Shown: positions 9,599-19,407 of the stretch, one piece after another | Position numbering within the stretch: position 1 is the stretch's first letter | Layout of the letters: every line of letters begins with the position of its first letter | From: Mansonella perstans | Taxonomy: Eukaryota; Nematoda; Chromadorea; Rhabditida; Onchocercidae | Reading direction: 5' to 3' | Length of the DNA: 24,608 nucleotides | Assembly (NCBI GenBank): GCA_037074765.1 | Contig: JBAMDO010000411.1 | Coordinates: forward strand, 1-24,608 | The notes under the pieces: generated by a model | Seen by the model: only the letters and a program-made list of their open reading frames with translations | Databases searched by the model: none | Told to the model about the DNA's origin: nothing | Program-made: the position numbers and the translations under genes

Positions 9599-10529
9599 AT
9601 GTTGTCGGTTTTTTCTTGTCCGCATTGTAAGATAATTCATTCGGATACAGAAAACCATACATTGCTAAAATGGCACGATGCAAAATTTGCAAGAATCGTT
9701 TTACTGAAAAAAATTTATGTGAACGACATCTGCGAGACCAGCATTATACCGAATATTTGGCATATCTGATACAACAGGAAGAGGACATTGCTGAGCAAAG
9801 GTTGTTGAATTTTGAGGATTTCTGATAAATTATGGCAGCGTTCAGGTTTTGGCTGATTGAAAATACAAATGGGAACCAGCAGGTTTTTTTTCTTTAACTT
9901 AAAATTTTTTTAATTTAGTTTAGAATTTCAGGCAGGCCAAGCTTGAAACACATTGAACTGAGGAACTTGCAACGGGAGGTTGCATCCCACCAGAACACGA
10001 GATAAATGCGGATTCTTATAAAGTTGTTGACAAGTAAGACAATGATTTTGTAATGATATTCCTGAGAGTTTACGATTAATAATATTTGCTTCAAGTATTT
10101 GTCCTTCATCTTTTTCTTTTCAATTTTTTTACTTTTCCTACATAACGCTCGAGTTTCCCAGACGCTTTTACAATTCCTTTATCTGGTGAATTAAACGGTG
10201 GTATTCCAGCAAGCTTCGATCGACCTAGTTTCTTGCGTAACCAAGACGTTCCTATAAGAAAAAAGTGCGAGCATCGACATCATTGTTTTTTTACTGATTT
10301 TTTGTACTGTCTAATTTAAGCACTTAAAGTTAAAATTGGCTGGCAAGTCTTTTTCCAGGTTTTTTCGCAATGTCCGTTTTGTGACAAACGGTTTAGGAAA
10401 GAAACCTCATTATGTTTCTTCCAAGAACATTTTGTAAAAAAAAGCATTCAGAAACTGTTGATTTCGTTCAGTTTTTGCGTTGTTTCAAAGCAATTAAAAA
10501 GAAAAACGAAATGTCAGCCATCAATGTGA
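9599..10529 (+). pseudogene. C2H2 zinc-finger gene relic, four to five exons
   Basis: A finger-like stretch (FSCPHCKIIHSDTENH, 9599 on) is one frame off from a clean finger at 9670-9740 (RCKICKNRFTEKNLCERHLR), as if one A were missing from the AAAA run. That exon can end at 9800 (AG|GTTGTT). It then joins 9932-10033 (phase 2; LATGGCIPPEHEINADS, with one in-frame TGA), 10154-10247 (phase 2; FPDAFTIPLSGELNGGIPAS) and 10359-10529 (phase 0; CPFCDKRFRKETSLC, second finger lacking its first His). The donor at 10034 (GTAAGA) and acceptor before 9932 (TTTCAG) are good, the others weak. Matching phases argue for a former gene, the TGA and frameshift for decay. Intact relatives would bind DNA or RNA. 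Confidence 0.6.
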
Positions 10530-10814
10530 CTTGCCATCAATGTGACATCATCAGTCGTACATTTTGATTAGAGTATCCTTTTCTTAGGCTTTACACAGCT
10601 AAGCGAGCTTCATCTGCCCGGATTTAAAGTAAGAATTTTCCTTCTCCTTCTCCTAGAATAGTCACTCAAAGGCTAATGGTTCCATCCTTTCATGAACACA
10701 CTTTGTCTGAGGTTTTAGTTGAAATCTATCGGGTATGAGACCCACCAACAGCATAGCTTACAGCCTACCAGTGTTCATAATAAATAAATAAACGAGGAGA
10801 AAATTAAGGAACTT

Positions 10815-11095
10815 GATCGGCTGCTAATTAGCCTAATCAATCCAATCAACTCAGTCAACTAATCACCATTCTGTCAGTCAATAAGTCAGCTAACCAACTT
10901 TTAATAAATTAAAAAAATCAAAATTAAAAAAAATCAGTCAATCAGTTAAGTGATCAAAAAATTGCACTGATTAATTAATTAGTTGGTGAGATCAATCACT
11001 GAATAAAACTCATCAGTTAATTAACTATCTGTTGAGCCAACTAATAGACTAGCAATTATTATCGATTAATGAGTTAATCAGTCAATTAATTTAGA
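10815..11095. repeat. Degenerate TCAATCAGTTAA-like low-complexity tract
   Basis: About 280 bases are dominated by TCA/TTA-based words such as CAGTCAACTAATCA, AGTCAATCAGTTAA and TTAATTAATTAGTTGG, on no fixed period. It resembles an old, scrambled minisatellite. No open frame is present. Confidence 0.75.
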
Positions 11096-11897
11096 TATTT
11101 GGAAATTAAAAACTGGAAAGCATATTTTTATTGCTTTAAATTTATTTTATAAACACATTTATAAGTTTTTCTTGTATTGTTATTATATTCCAGCTAAAAT
11201 ATTTTTCTTGTTTCCTTTTTACATGTGTGATCAATACTTACATTTTTCCTTGAAAATGCTTGAAGAAATTAGAAATCGATCCAAGCGCTTAGGCATACTT
11301 TAATATTATCTTACCTTATCAGCTATGTCACTCATTCATTCCTTCAATTTCAATTAAACGCACTCAGCTAGAATTTTAGCCAAGCACTTTTTTCGGCTCA
11401 TCTATAAATTATCCAGCCATTTTAGTGCTGCACGTTTTTTGTTTCCTTTTAGGCGCTTTATGAAGCCAGCTTTAGGCTCACTTAATTTATTTATTGTGAA
11501 AAAATGAAATGATAAATGCCCTTAAAAATTATCCCATACATTTATTTAAATTACTTTCAACTTATCCTCAAGAAATAAAAAAAATTGAAAGAGAATATAA
11601 GAAAATAGATTAAATTCTCATATTTTATAACTATTTTCATTTTTGAAATTTACGCTTTCCACGCTTTTTTATGGAATCGATCTCTTAAATATAACAGCAG
11701 CAAGCTTTTGAGCTTTCAGACTTGATGACACTCGCTTCCACCATCTTCAATACATCACAAAATCCGCATTTCACATGTCATGGTAATTGATCCGAATGTT
11801 TATCTAACACGATGTCGCTAATAACCTAAGACTTGAAAATGTAAACATTGGGAAAATTAAATTCAAGAAAAGGATTCGATTGGTTAAAGCTACTCAT
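11096..11897. other. 3' flank of the BTB/zinc-finger gene
   Basis: This is AT-rich sequence downstream of the stop of the minus-strand gene. It should hold its 3' UTR. Minus-strand AATAAA hexamers occur near 11542 and 11490, both far from the stop. No other coding region was seen. Confidence 0.5.
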
Positions 11898-14800
11898 TTA
11901 ATTAATGCTGCTGTTCTGGTGCATTTTTTTGTAATGTGTGGCGAGATTAACCGAATCTGTAGAAGCGTATGGACAGTGGTTACATGTAAATTTTCTGGAG
12001 AACATATCGGAAGTGTGTTTGAAGAGTACATGCTGCCGGAGTGACCTCTCTGTTTGCCCTCTGAAACATGCTTCCACATGTCTACAATTTTAAAAAATGC
12101 AATGCTTAGAAATTGGCAATACTTTGAAGATTAAAAGGGAAGACAGACCGATATCTGCAGTGCTCACATGGGAAGCTTGGCTCTTCTTGTTCGGCGTGCA
12201 TCACCATGTGATCCAACATTTCCTGCTGTGAACTTGTTTTTTTCTCGCACTGCAAGCATCGGTAATCTTGGCCGATTTTAGTGCAGTATTGCAGGTGACG
12301 GCTTATGTGCTTCTCCAACATTGCCGGACTTTTCGATATATGTCTGCATAAGACACATTTGCGGGAACCTAAATAAAGTAAACTTGGGAGATTTCATGTC
12401 AAATAAGAAATGTGGACTTAACATACTATCAAAAGCTTACCTAAATCAATATTTTCAGGCAGTGGTACACGATGTCGATAAAATTTATGGAAATGAATGT
12501 AACGAGCGTCACGGGTACTAAACTTGCAACCTTCTTCATCACATCGTATTGGTGGATTACGGTGATAAATTGTGACATGGTAGGATACCGAATTATATCG
12601 ACCATAGACTTTTTGGCATACTGTACACATGTAACCAGATGGAACTCGCTCAATATATTTCTTGTTCCGGCACCATCCTTCAAATAATTAAGTAATTAAT
12701 GCTCAATTTAAAAAAAATGTCTTTGCTTAATGAAATACGTTACATTTGACCCGTTTAAGGGTAAAGTCATTTTCATTTGTTTTCAAAAATCAGTATCAGC
12801 GAATCAGTGAATCGGAACTTACCTTCGCGGTCATTGCTGGGTATGATCACTTCTTTTTTGTGTTCTGTGTCATTACTTGGAGCGCGTCTCATTGATTCCG
12901 TCTCTTTAGAGGTGCAATTTACGATTGCTTCATCGATAAAACTTTGTAACCGTGAGACTGAATCAAACTGAAAATATCTTTAAAATAATCAGTGCTTACC
13001 AATGAATCATCGATTGCTTTACAGTTCTTATCACCACAAAACTGGCAAAGACGATCTACAGTAATCTCATGGCAACTTACAAGTACTGCTGACAACTGCT
13101 GCAATTATATTTGGTCATGAGAGGTACTGTATCTTATAAAGGAAAAGCACGGTAGATTAGAGCAGTTATTACAAGAGCAATGAACTGGGTCTGTCACTTA
13201 CTGCATAGCGTCTTCTCGTTGGATTCCTGCCATTTTCTGTGAAAGATTGGAAAAACATGTCAGTATTTGGAAATAATATATTACCATGTGTCTGAAAAGA
13301 TTAATTAAGATTCAAAATATCGCTGAATGAGTTCATAATTAATGAAATAGCTAAAGCCTGAAGTGACAGAAGCAGCTCAAGCTTAAAGTTATTGTTTACT
13401 CCATTGGGAATAGAATGATAACAGCTTACGCGATACGACGATAATGATATGACATGTGACAGAAGAAAGAAAAAGAGAAATGTTTCTAAATGAAGCGGGA
13501 ACTTTAGCAATAATGTTCTACAATGACATTTAACTCAATTATTTCTCATAAATAGAGGATAACGAAACCTAGGGATTGAAGCCATTAAACATCAAATTTC
13601 TTACGAGCCTTTGAGAAGCCCAATTTTCAACTTCGCTCAGTTTGGATCATAATTAATTTTTTGAAAGCGAAAAAAAATTGGCGTAAAATATTTAAATTTC
13701 ATACCGACCGCATACTTTGCATGCGATGATGTATCCATTCCTTCACCACTGGAGATGTAATTGTCGGTGTATGTAAATCTTAATTTCATAACTTATAAAT
13801 ATTAATTTTGTCTTTCCAACTTTCAGCATATTCCAGCAATTACTGTATTTATAGTTACTACTGTCATCATTTAAACCTCTTATAATCTGCAATTTTTTCT
13901 CCAGTTTTTCATCACGCGTTGCTCAAACTAACAAATTAGATAATGGAATCGAAATCGAGACTAGACTCGGAGTCGAAACCCTTATTTCTATATATTTTTT
14001 TCTATATTTTGATATTGTTATTTCCATATTTTGACTGTACACTGAACAAACGAAGTGCACTGAATTAAATTTGTTCAACTAGTACCTGATAATTGTGCCA
14101 CAGACTGCATGTCCTGTTCAGACGTTTGCATCAGATTGAGCGCTTCGTGGACTTCATATAGCACCGCTAACCGCTTAAGCTATAAAAAGTTTGACATTAA
14201 TTGTAATTGGCATATTTATGAAAATACGAACTGTTTCATTTATAGACATGTTAGTTATTCATCAAAAATCACTTTCAGCCAAAGCGAAACTAGGAAAAAA
14301 AATAACTTCTGTAGTGCCATACTTTTCATAGATCTAACTAATTCAACTAACACGTGACATAATTCAGCTTTTTACTAATTTCTGTTTAAAAGCCTCAAAA
14401 TTATTACGTAGTTATTACTATTGTGATTTCAAACAGTTTTAATCAGGAAGTTTTTAAAAATGATGTGATATTTGGAAGATTTACAATATGTGGTTCACAA
14501 TTGGTTGTTTCAAGTGAACCAGTATACATGAAACTGATTAGAGCTTCTAAACAATTCACTTCTTCGGTGGATTTTAAATTTAAATTGATCTCTTGCAAAC
14601 TAGCCTGAAATCAGCACATTGTGTATTTTACTAAAAAATTTCAATATGTTTTTATTAATTTCTGCTTTTTAAGCATGTATTATATATAAATGGTGCACAT
14701 TAAAAAATTTAATATAAAAATGAACAGGAAGTGTATTTGTTATAAGTTCCCTTTAAAGGATGAATACTTCCATTGTAAAAGATCCAGAATTCTCTTAATT

Positions 14801-15052
14801 GTTATTTGCTTTCAGCCAAACTTTATTCGAGCAAAATATTCACACCTTTTCCATCATATCATACGACAGCTCCTTCAAAATGTTGCTTGAGCAGTGTATT
14901 ATTATTTGATGTACAAGGATGCATTTAGTGTAACCATTCACAGTATCGACGCGAATACTGCAATCTAGAAGCTCGCCCCTCTGTCGACATTGCTGTAATC
15001 TGCGAACTAAAGCGTTGCAATGATCGGGAGCTCTTAATATTGCTGGGAGCAT
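11898..15052 (-). CDS. BTB/POZ and six-finger C2H2 zinc-finger protein (11 exons)
   Basis: The exons on the minus strand are 15052-14846, 14604-14485, 14179-14086, 13778-13705, 13291-13285, 13236-13202, 13098-13000, 12967-12823, 12677-12441, 12368-12149 and 12060-11898. They sum to 1401 nt, giving 466 residues and TAA with all phases closing. Residues ~20-135 form a BTB domain (LLDCSIRV, VHQIIIHCSSNILKEL, ALISFMYTGSL, VLYEVHEALNLM), used for dimerisation and partner binding. Residues 166-260 are a polar linker with CQFCGDKNC. Six fingers follow (C278-H299, C306-H329, C344-H364, C377-H397, C407-H428, C439-H460); every one has twelve residues between its second Cys and first His. A DNA-binding regulator in the nucleus is the likely role. 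The fifth finger spans an intron and only fits with the GTCTGT donor. The start follows a TTTCAG, probably a spliced-leader site. A ZBTB/EOR-1-like identity is possible but unproved. Confidence 0.85.
12968..12999 (-). other. 32-nt intron
   Basis: The intron starts GTAAGC and ends ATTTTCAG, both good nematode sites. Reading through it would shift frame and reach a stop, while removing it joins two protein-like exons in phase. This is at or below the usual lower size limit for animal introns. Confidence 0.7.
13285..13291 (-). other. Seven-nucleotide candidate microexon (ACACATG)
   Basis: It lies between a strong acceptor (CTTTTCAG) and a donor (GTAATA). Including it makes the next exon read ENGRNPTRRRYA and enter exon 7 in phase 0. 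Without it the downstream zinc-finger frame is lost. The next intron is only 48 nt. Confidence 0.65.
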
Positions 15053-15061
15053 CCTGAAATA
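15053..15061 (-). promoter_or_regulatory. Acceptor one base upstream of start codon
   Basis: The minus strand reads TTATTTCAG|GATG. In nematodes an acceptor this close to the first ATG commonly receives a trans-spliced leader. An upstream 5' coding exon could not be excluded. Confidence 0.5.
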
Positions 15062-16255
15062 ACCTCATTATATTCAATTCTCAAGAAAACAATGAACTTC
15101 TCTGCTGCTAAGCTACGATTTCAAGAAGAGTTCAATATTTCCATTCTCCATCAGAGACTTAGCTCTGTAGCTAAAAAACGAATATTTGACTTTTGGGAAG
15201 TCAAATAAATACTGACTTACTTTAGTTAATATTTTAGCTTACATTTTAGTATTTTAATATTTTAGTTAATATTTTTGCTGAACAATCTAAAAGTCCGAAA
15301 GCTTTCAAATAATAAAAGCATATGTGTTGTAGACAGCGAGCAGAATAGAAAGACTATAACTTGTACCAATTAAAATATGATTCGTTGCTTATATGAGAAA
15401 AGATATTTCATACTTCATTATTAGCCAATCATAAAGTGCTCCTTTTTACGATGTCACTGTAAGGGAAGGAAAAATAAAAACGATTAACTCCTGCAGCTAC
15501 AGATAAAATAACAAAGATTTTACGGCTTCCCTAAAATGATTCACTGCAACTCCCATACGTAGTTAACACGGACAAAAAGCACTTTCAACAAATATTTGAA
15601 TGGTAGACGGAGTGTCCTGCTGTGTTTTGACAAATAATATTGCATGTGAGCAGTATTATCTGAACTTCAACCTCTCATCTAATTCTAAACTAGTCTTTTC
15701 TCAACCTGAAATTTGTCAAAATAGTGATACTTTCGATTTTTCAATCATTGAAAATTGAAATAAAATTTTGCTTAACTTTCGCATTGCATCTCTGCAATAA
15801 GTAGAATGGTTACAGCAATCTTATTTTAGTGACAGCTGATGTTGATTTCAGCACCATTTTTTAATACTTTTATCAAACTTAACTCACTGGCACTTCATAG
15901 AGAAGAAAACGAAAAAAATTTTCACTCTAACTTCAAATTCTTTCAAAATGATTGATCAAGATATGATGAGACAACATCTAGATTAATTTCAACATGACAT
16001 CTCTGGCGAAGATTCTAAGCATTTAACAAATCGTAGTAACAGTATTCATGTATACATCAAATTCGTCGCCAACCATTTTTCACCTTGTATTTCCTAAAAA
16101 GACGGCTGTAAGGTCACCATATCACTGATAAGTTTCTCTAATGTTGCACTTACTTCATATCACTATCCGTCATTGTATTCACAAAAGCATTATGAGCAAA
16201 CAGAGCAGAAGTCCAGTACTTTCTTATCATGAAAAAAGATTCTTCAGTTGAAATT
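15062..16255. other. Upstream region of BTB/zinc-finger gene; no gene seen
   Basis: This is AT-rich sequence that would hold the promoter. It contains a 9-bp perfect hairpin (ATTTGACTT at 15184-15192 with its complement at 15198-15206) followed by repeated TTTTAGTTAATATTTT words (about 15223-15282). No exon is supported. Confidence 0.5.
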
Positions 16256-16522
16256 TCAAAATAAATGAGCAGTTTGGAAACGAGGGAGTGTTGATAAGCA
16301 TGTTGGCACAATGAAGATTGTTATTACTGGCTCTAAAATAAAATTGTTCTGATCACTAATCAACGTAACGGAATCATCAGCAACATTCAGAAACACTCTC
16401 GACATGACCCGAAATTTCTCATTGGCAATCTTTGATTTCCGAGGTTTAGTTTGGGACAAACACAGGTCATGTTATCAGCAATAAAGAAATGTGCATTTTG
16501 TCGTCCCATAAGTGCGATATCT
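16256..16522 (-). pseudogene. Unidentified coding island, two frames
   Basis: After a clean TTTCTTTCAG acceptor the first frame reads DIALMGRQNAHFFIADNMTC and stops 45 codons later. An overlapping frame reads KSKIANEKFRVMSRVFLNVA and DDSVTLISDQNNF, ending at 16256. Either the exon uses one frame only or a one-base shift separates them. No family is recognised. The neighbouring minus-strand islands up to 19.2 kb may belong to the same broken gene. Confidence 0.35.
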
Positions 16523-16559
16523 CTGAAAGAAACGATAATATTTCGCTGATAATACTGAC

Positions 16560-18365
16560 AATGAATTATTCTGCACTTCGAATTGATGTGAACAGATTTC
16601 TCTACTGATAACCAATATTTCGAATTCCCTTTTTCAAAATATGTGATTCTTTAACTGAATGCAGAAAAATTACAATATTCATGTTTGTTATACGAAGTTT
16701 TTTATTATTGAAAATAACCTTTTAGCAATAAAAGAATTTTTCATCTGCTGTCTTCATTTCGTTTAATTTTTGATCGCTTCATTGAATGAAATTGAGATTC
16801 TTGTAGAAAAAAATATGCTCCTTTTCAATCAGTTAAGAATTAGAGACTATTCACACTGCTAAATAACTAAGCATGAAATTGAAACGTTTCTTTAAAAAAA
16901 AAAAAAAAGCCATTCAAAACAAATAGATGATCTTCACATCGTGTAAAAATGCACCTGAGTCATCTTCCAATTTAGCAATCAGCTTAATAGGAAGTTTAAA
17001 TCTGTCCCGAAACAATTTTTACTTTCTGTTAAATGTTTTCAGCAACTTAAATAACAACTTTAGTTTGCATCATACTTCAAAAAACAATTCTCATCGGGTT
17101 ATGCCATTTGTAGTAAACTAAGACTAGCCAAGTATCTGCAATTACAGTAAAGGGTGTCAATAACAAATAACCTTTGGCAGTAGATTTTGCATTCCATATT
17201 CTCTCTGAAAATGTCACAAACGAAACTTTAACTCTTTATCCCGATCCCAAAATAAATAGTCTAAAGAGATTTCTAGAGGATGCAGATGATGAATGAAAAA
17301 ATAAATGGAGGAAGAAAAGGGAAAAGGAACGGATGAATAAGTAATCATCCTCTAGAGGAATCTTTTGTAATGTATGCACACAAATTACAGTACATTTTTA
17401 GTTAGGTTGTAAGAAGTTATAGAGATGGAATTCCATAGTCCAAAATCAGTATTTATGTAAGAAGAAAATGAAAATATTCGCGAAAAGGATCATCTTTTTT
17501 TGAAAAGAACAAATCACCTCGTAAAGCTTTGATATTATTTATTTTAATTGTTCAACACAAAATGTTTAATAAGGAAACTTACAAAGGCTTCATAACGCTT
17601 TGGAATAGTTGATAATTCATCAAATTGAAGATGAAGACAAATAAAACACACAGTGAGCATTAGAAAGAGGTAGGTAGATGAAAGCAAAGTAATTGGTACT
17701 ACTGTACATGGCTAAAAATTATTTCTCACGTCAATATGAAGTAGTCTCTTTGTTACTATTACTCATTAACAATTAAAATCAATCAAATCAGCCTACCTCA
17801 ACCAATTTTTATCCGAATCAATTTTCATCTGAAAAGATAACCTAAATCTCTGGTTTCAGTGTTACCTTTATAAAGAAGTTGCACTCCATCGGAATATAAT
17901 AGTGTGGTAGCTATGTTCTTTCTCAATGAGCTTCATGAAGTTATGTGTCTGTTTTTTCTAATTCATCCTATCAATATTGGTGGTAAAGTAATCTGAGAAC
18001 AATTTATATCTTTCCATTTGATCTGAAACATAGTTTCAAGATAATTTTACTGCGAAATATGTTCAGCGCATTTCCTTTTAATCAGGTGGCAGTTACTTCA
18101 AGTAAACAATTTCATATTGTAAGTTTTAGCAGTACACGTCGATCTATCTATAAATTGCATATTCAAAAGGCAATCTTCAGTTTATTTATGAATAAAAAAT
18201 TCACTGTCTCGTATAATTTATTACAGAAATCTGTCAAAACCGACTCCAAATAATAATAAACATTAGTTTGCTGTTGCAGTAACATCGATAAAAAAGCAGT
18301 GAAACCTGAAAGAGTGTGAGTTTAAGGTTCCTTTCATTATGACCTATTTTACGTTTATATTTTTG
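16560..18365. other. Long stretch with only weak coding signals
   Basis: Weak minus-strand stretches occur: LFRDRFKLPIKLIAKLEDDS (about 17010-16940), YYIPMECNFFIK before a GTAACA donor (about 17875), and DFCNKLYETVNFLFINKLKI (about 18230). None has two good splice sites. A 15-base A-run lies near 16895-16909. I call no gene here. Confidence 0.4.
17267..17363. repeat. Imperfect inverted repeat around a purine-rich loop
   Basis: AGATTTCTAGAGGATG (17267-17282) pairs with 17346-17363, whose complement is AGATTCCTCTAGAGGATG, with a two-base gap. The ~63-nt loop is almost all A and G on the plus strand. Possible foldback relic. Confidence 0.7.
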
Positions 18366-18477
18366 CGCTACATGGTAAATGTGTCGTTCACGATGCCGAA
18401 ATAACCATTCATGACAAATGAAAGCGCATTTAGAGTCGAATATATAGTTAAAACTGTTTGGTTATGAGACCTAAGAA

Positions 18478-19185
18478 TTTTGCATAATTTCTTCATTAAA
18501 AGATTTGTCAGGTAGTATGATGGATTATTTTTCTTCATCCTTAACACGAGCATTACGTTTCGTATTAGACTCGACAAAGCTTGCTGAAAAATTTTGTTCC
18601 GGAAAACATTTCCTGACAACAGATGCGACATTGACGAAACCATCTGTTCCAAATAATGGATCACTTTTAATGAACAAATCATCAGCTATTTAAATTGGAA
18701 TTAAAACACGATGAAGCAGCATTTTGCTGTAATGTAGAAGTTCCAAACGTTTGATTTGATTTATAACTAGAAAGCTCTTCTTTTGGATGCCTATAGATAT
18801 TTTTATCGGATGAAACAATGAACTGGTCACTTCTTGATTCCCTAAAAATTGTTGTTGGTCAGAATCAGAAAGCGTGAGACAAAATTATCTATGAAATCGA
18901 TTCAGTATTGAATTAGTATTAGAAGAAATGTTTACCTGAATCCAAACTTTCTTGAGAAGCGATTTTTAATAGTTCAGTTTCGATAATTAAATCTCGAAAT
19001 CTGCTGATTTTTCGGCTAAAGGGCTGAAATTCTGCTTAGTTGATTGGTCATCCCCATTTGGCAGTTTCGCCAGGATTATGTCGTACTTTTTCGTTTATAT
19101 CTCGACACCCGAAAACTACAACAAGGTTTTCCCGGAAAATGTGGATAGCTCTTTCGACAGTCTTTATTCGATATTTCTCTTCCAA
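18478..19185 (-). pseudogene. Unidentified multi-exon gene relic
   Basis: Exon-like units are 19185-19087 (after TTTACTACAG; VERAIHIFRENLVVVFGCRD), joined in phase 0 to 19023-18936 (after ATTTCAG, before GTAAAC; PFSRKISRFRDLIIETELLK). Next comes 18841-18693, open in two frames, one with QFIVSSDKNIYRHPKEELSS. After a one-base shift or a weak acceptor, 18691-18480 reads ADDLFIKSDPLFGTDGFVNV and KRNARVKDEEK, then TAA, then SIILPDKSFNEEIMQ in the same frame. The TAA inside a continuing protein-like frame and the awkward third junction suggest decay. I cannot name the family. It lies head-to-tail downstream of the ClC relic. Confidence 0.5.
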
Positions 19186-19407
19186 CTGTAGTAAATCATG
19201 CAAGAATTATGAAAAAAAGCACAGTTTGCTCGATAAATATGACAGGAAAGAGTCTGAAAGAGAGTGAAACAAACTTGTAGCTTGCAGTTCTGCGAATTTT
19301 GTCTCTAGAATCTCACTGCTTGTGGTTTTGTCAAATTCTACTCTTGGCTGAAAAGGATTCCGATAACAATTTACCTATTCACTGAAGATTTCTTTTTCTC
19401 CTATTGA

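Noticed and set aside
9440..9600. Plus-strand proline-rich frame (SELPLTPLHPTVP)
   Set aside because: The prolines fall every 9 nt and are the antisense of Gly-X-Y codons of the collagen relic.
10118..10258. Minus-strand basic frame (SWLRKKLGRSKLAGIPPF...) with a TTATAG acceptor
   Set aside because: It is antisense to a plus-strand exon (10154-10247) that joins neighbouring zinc-finger exons in phase. The minus frame has no partner exon.
11898..15052. Naming the gene eor-1 or as an HINFP/PLZF orthologue
   Set aside because: The BTB plus C2H2 layout fits the general class, but the finger number and the lack of an alignment do not allow a specific orthologue.
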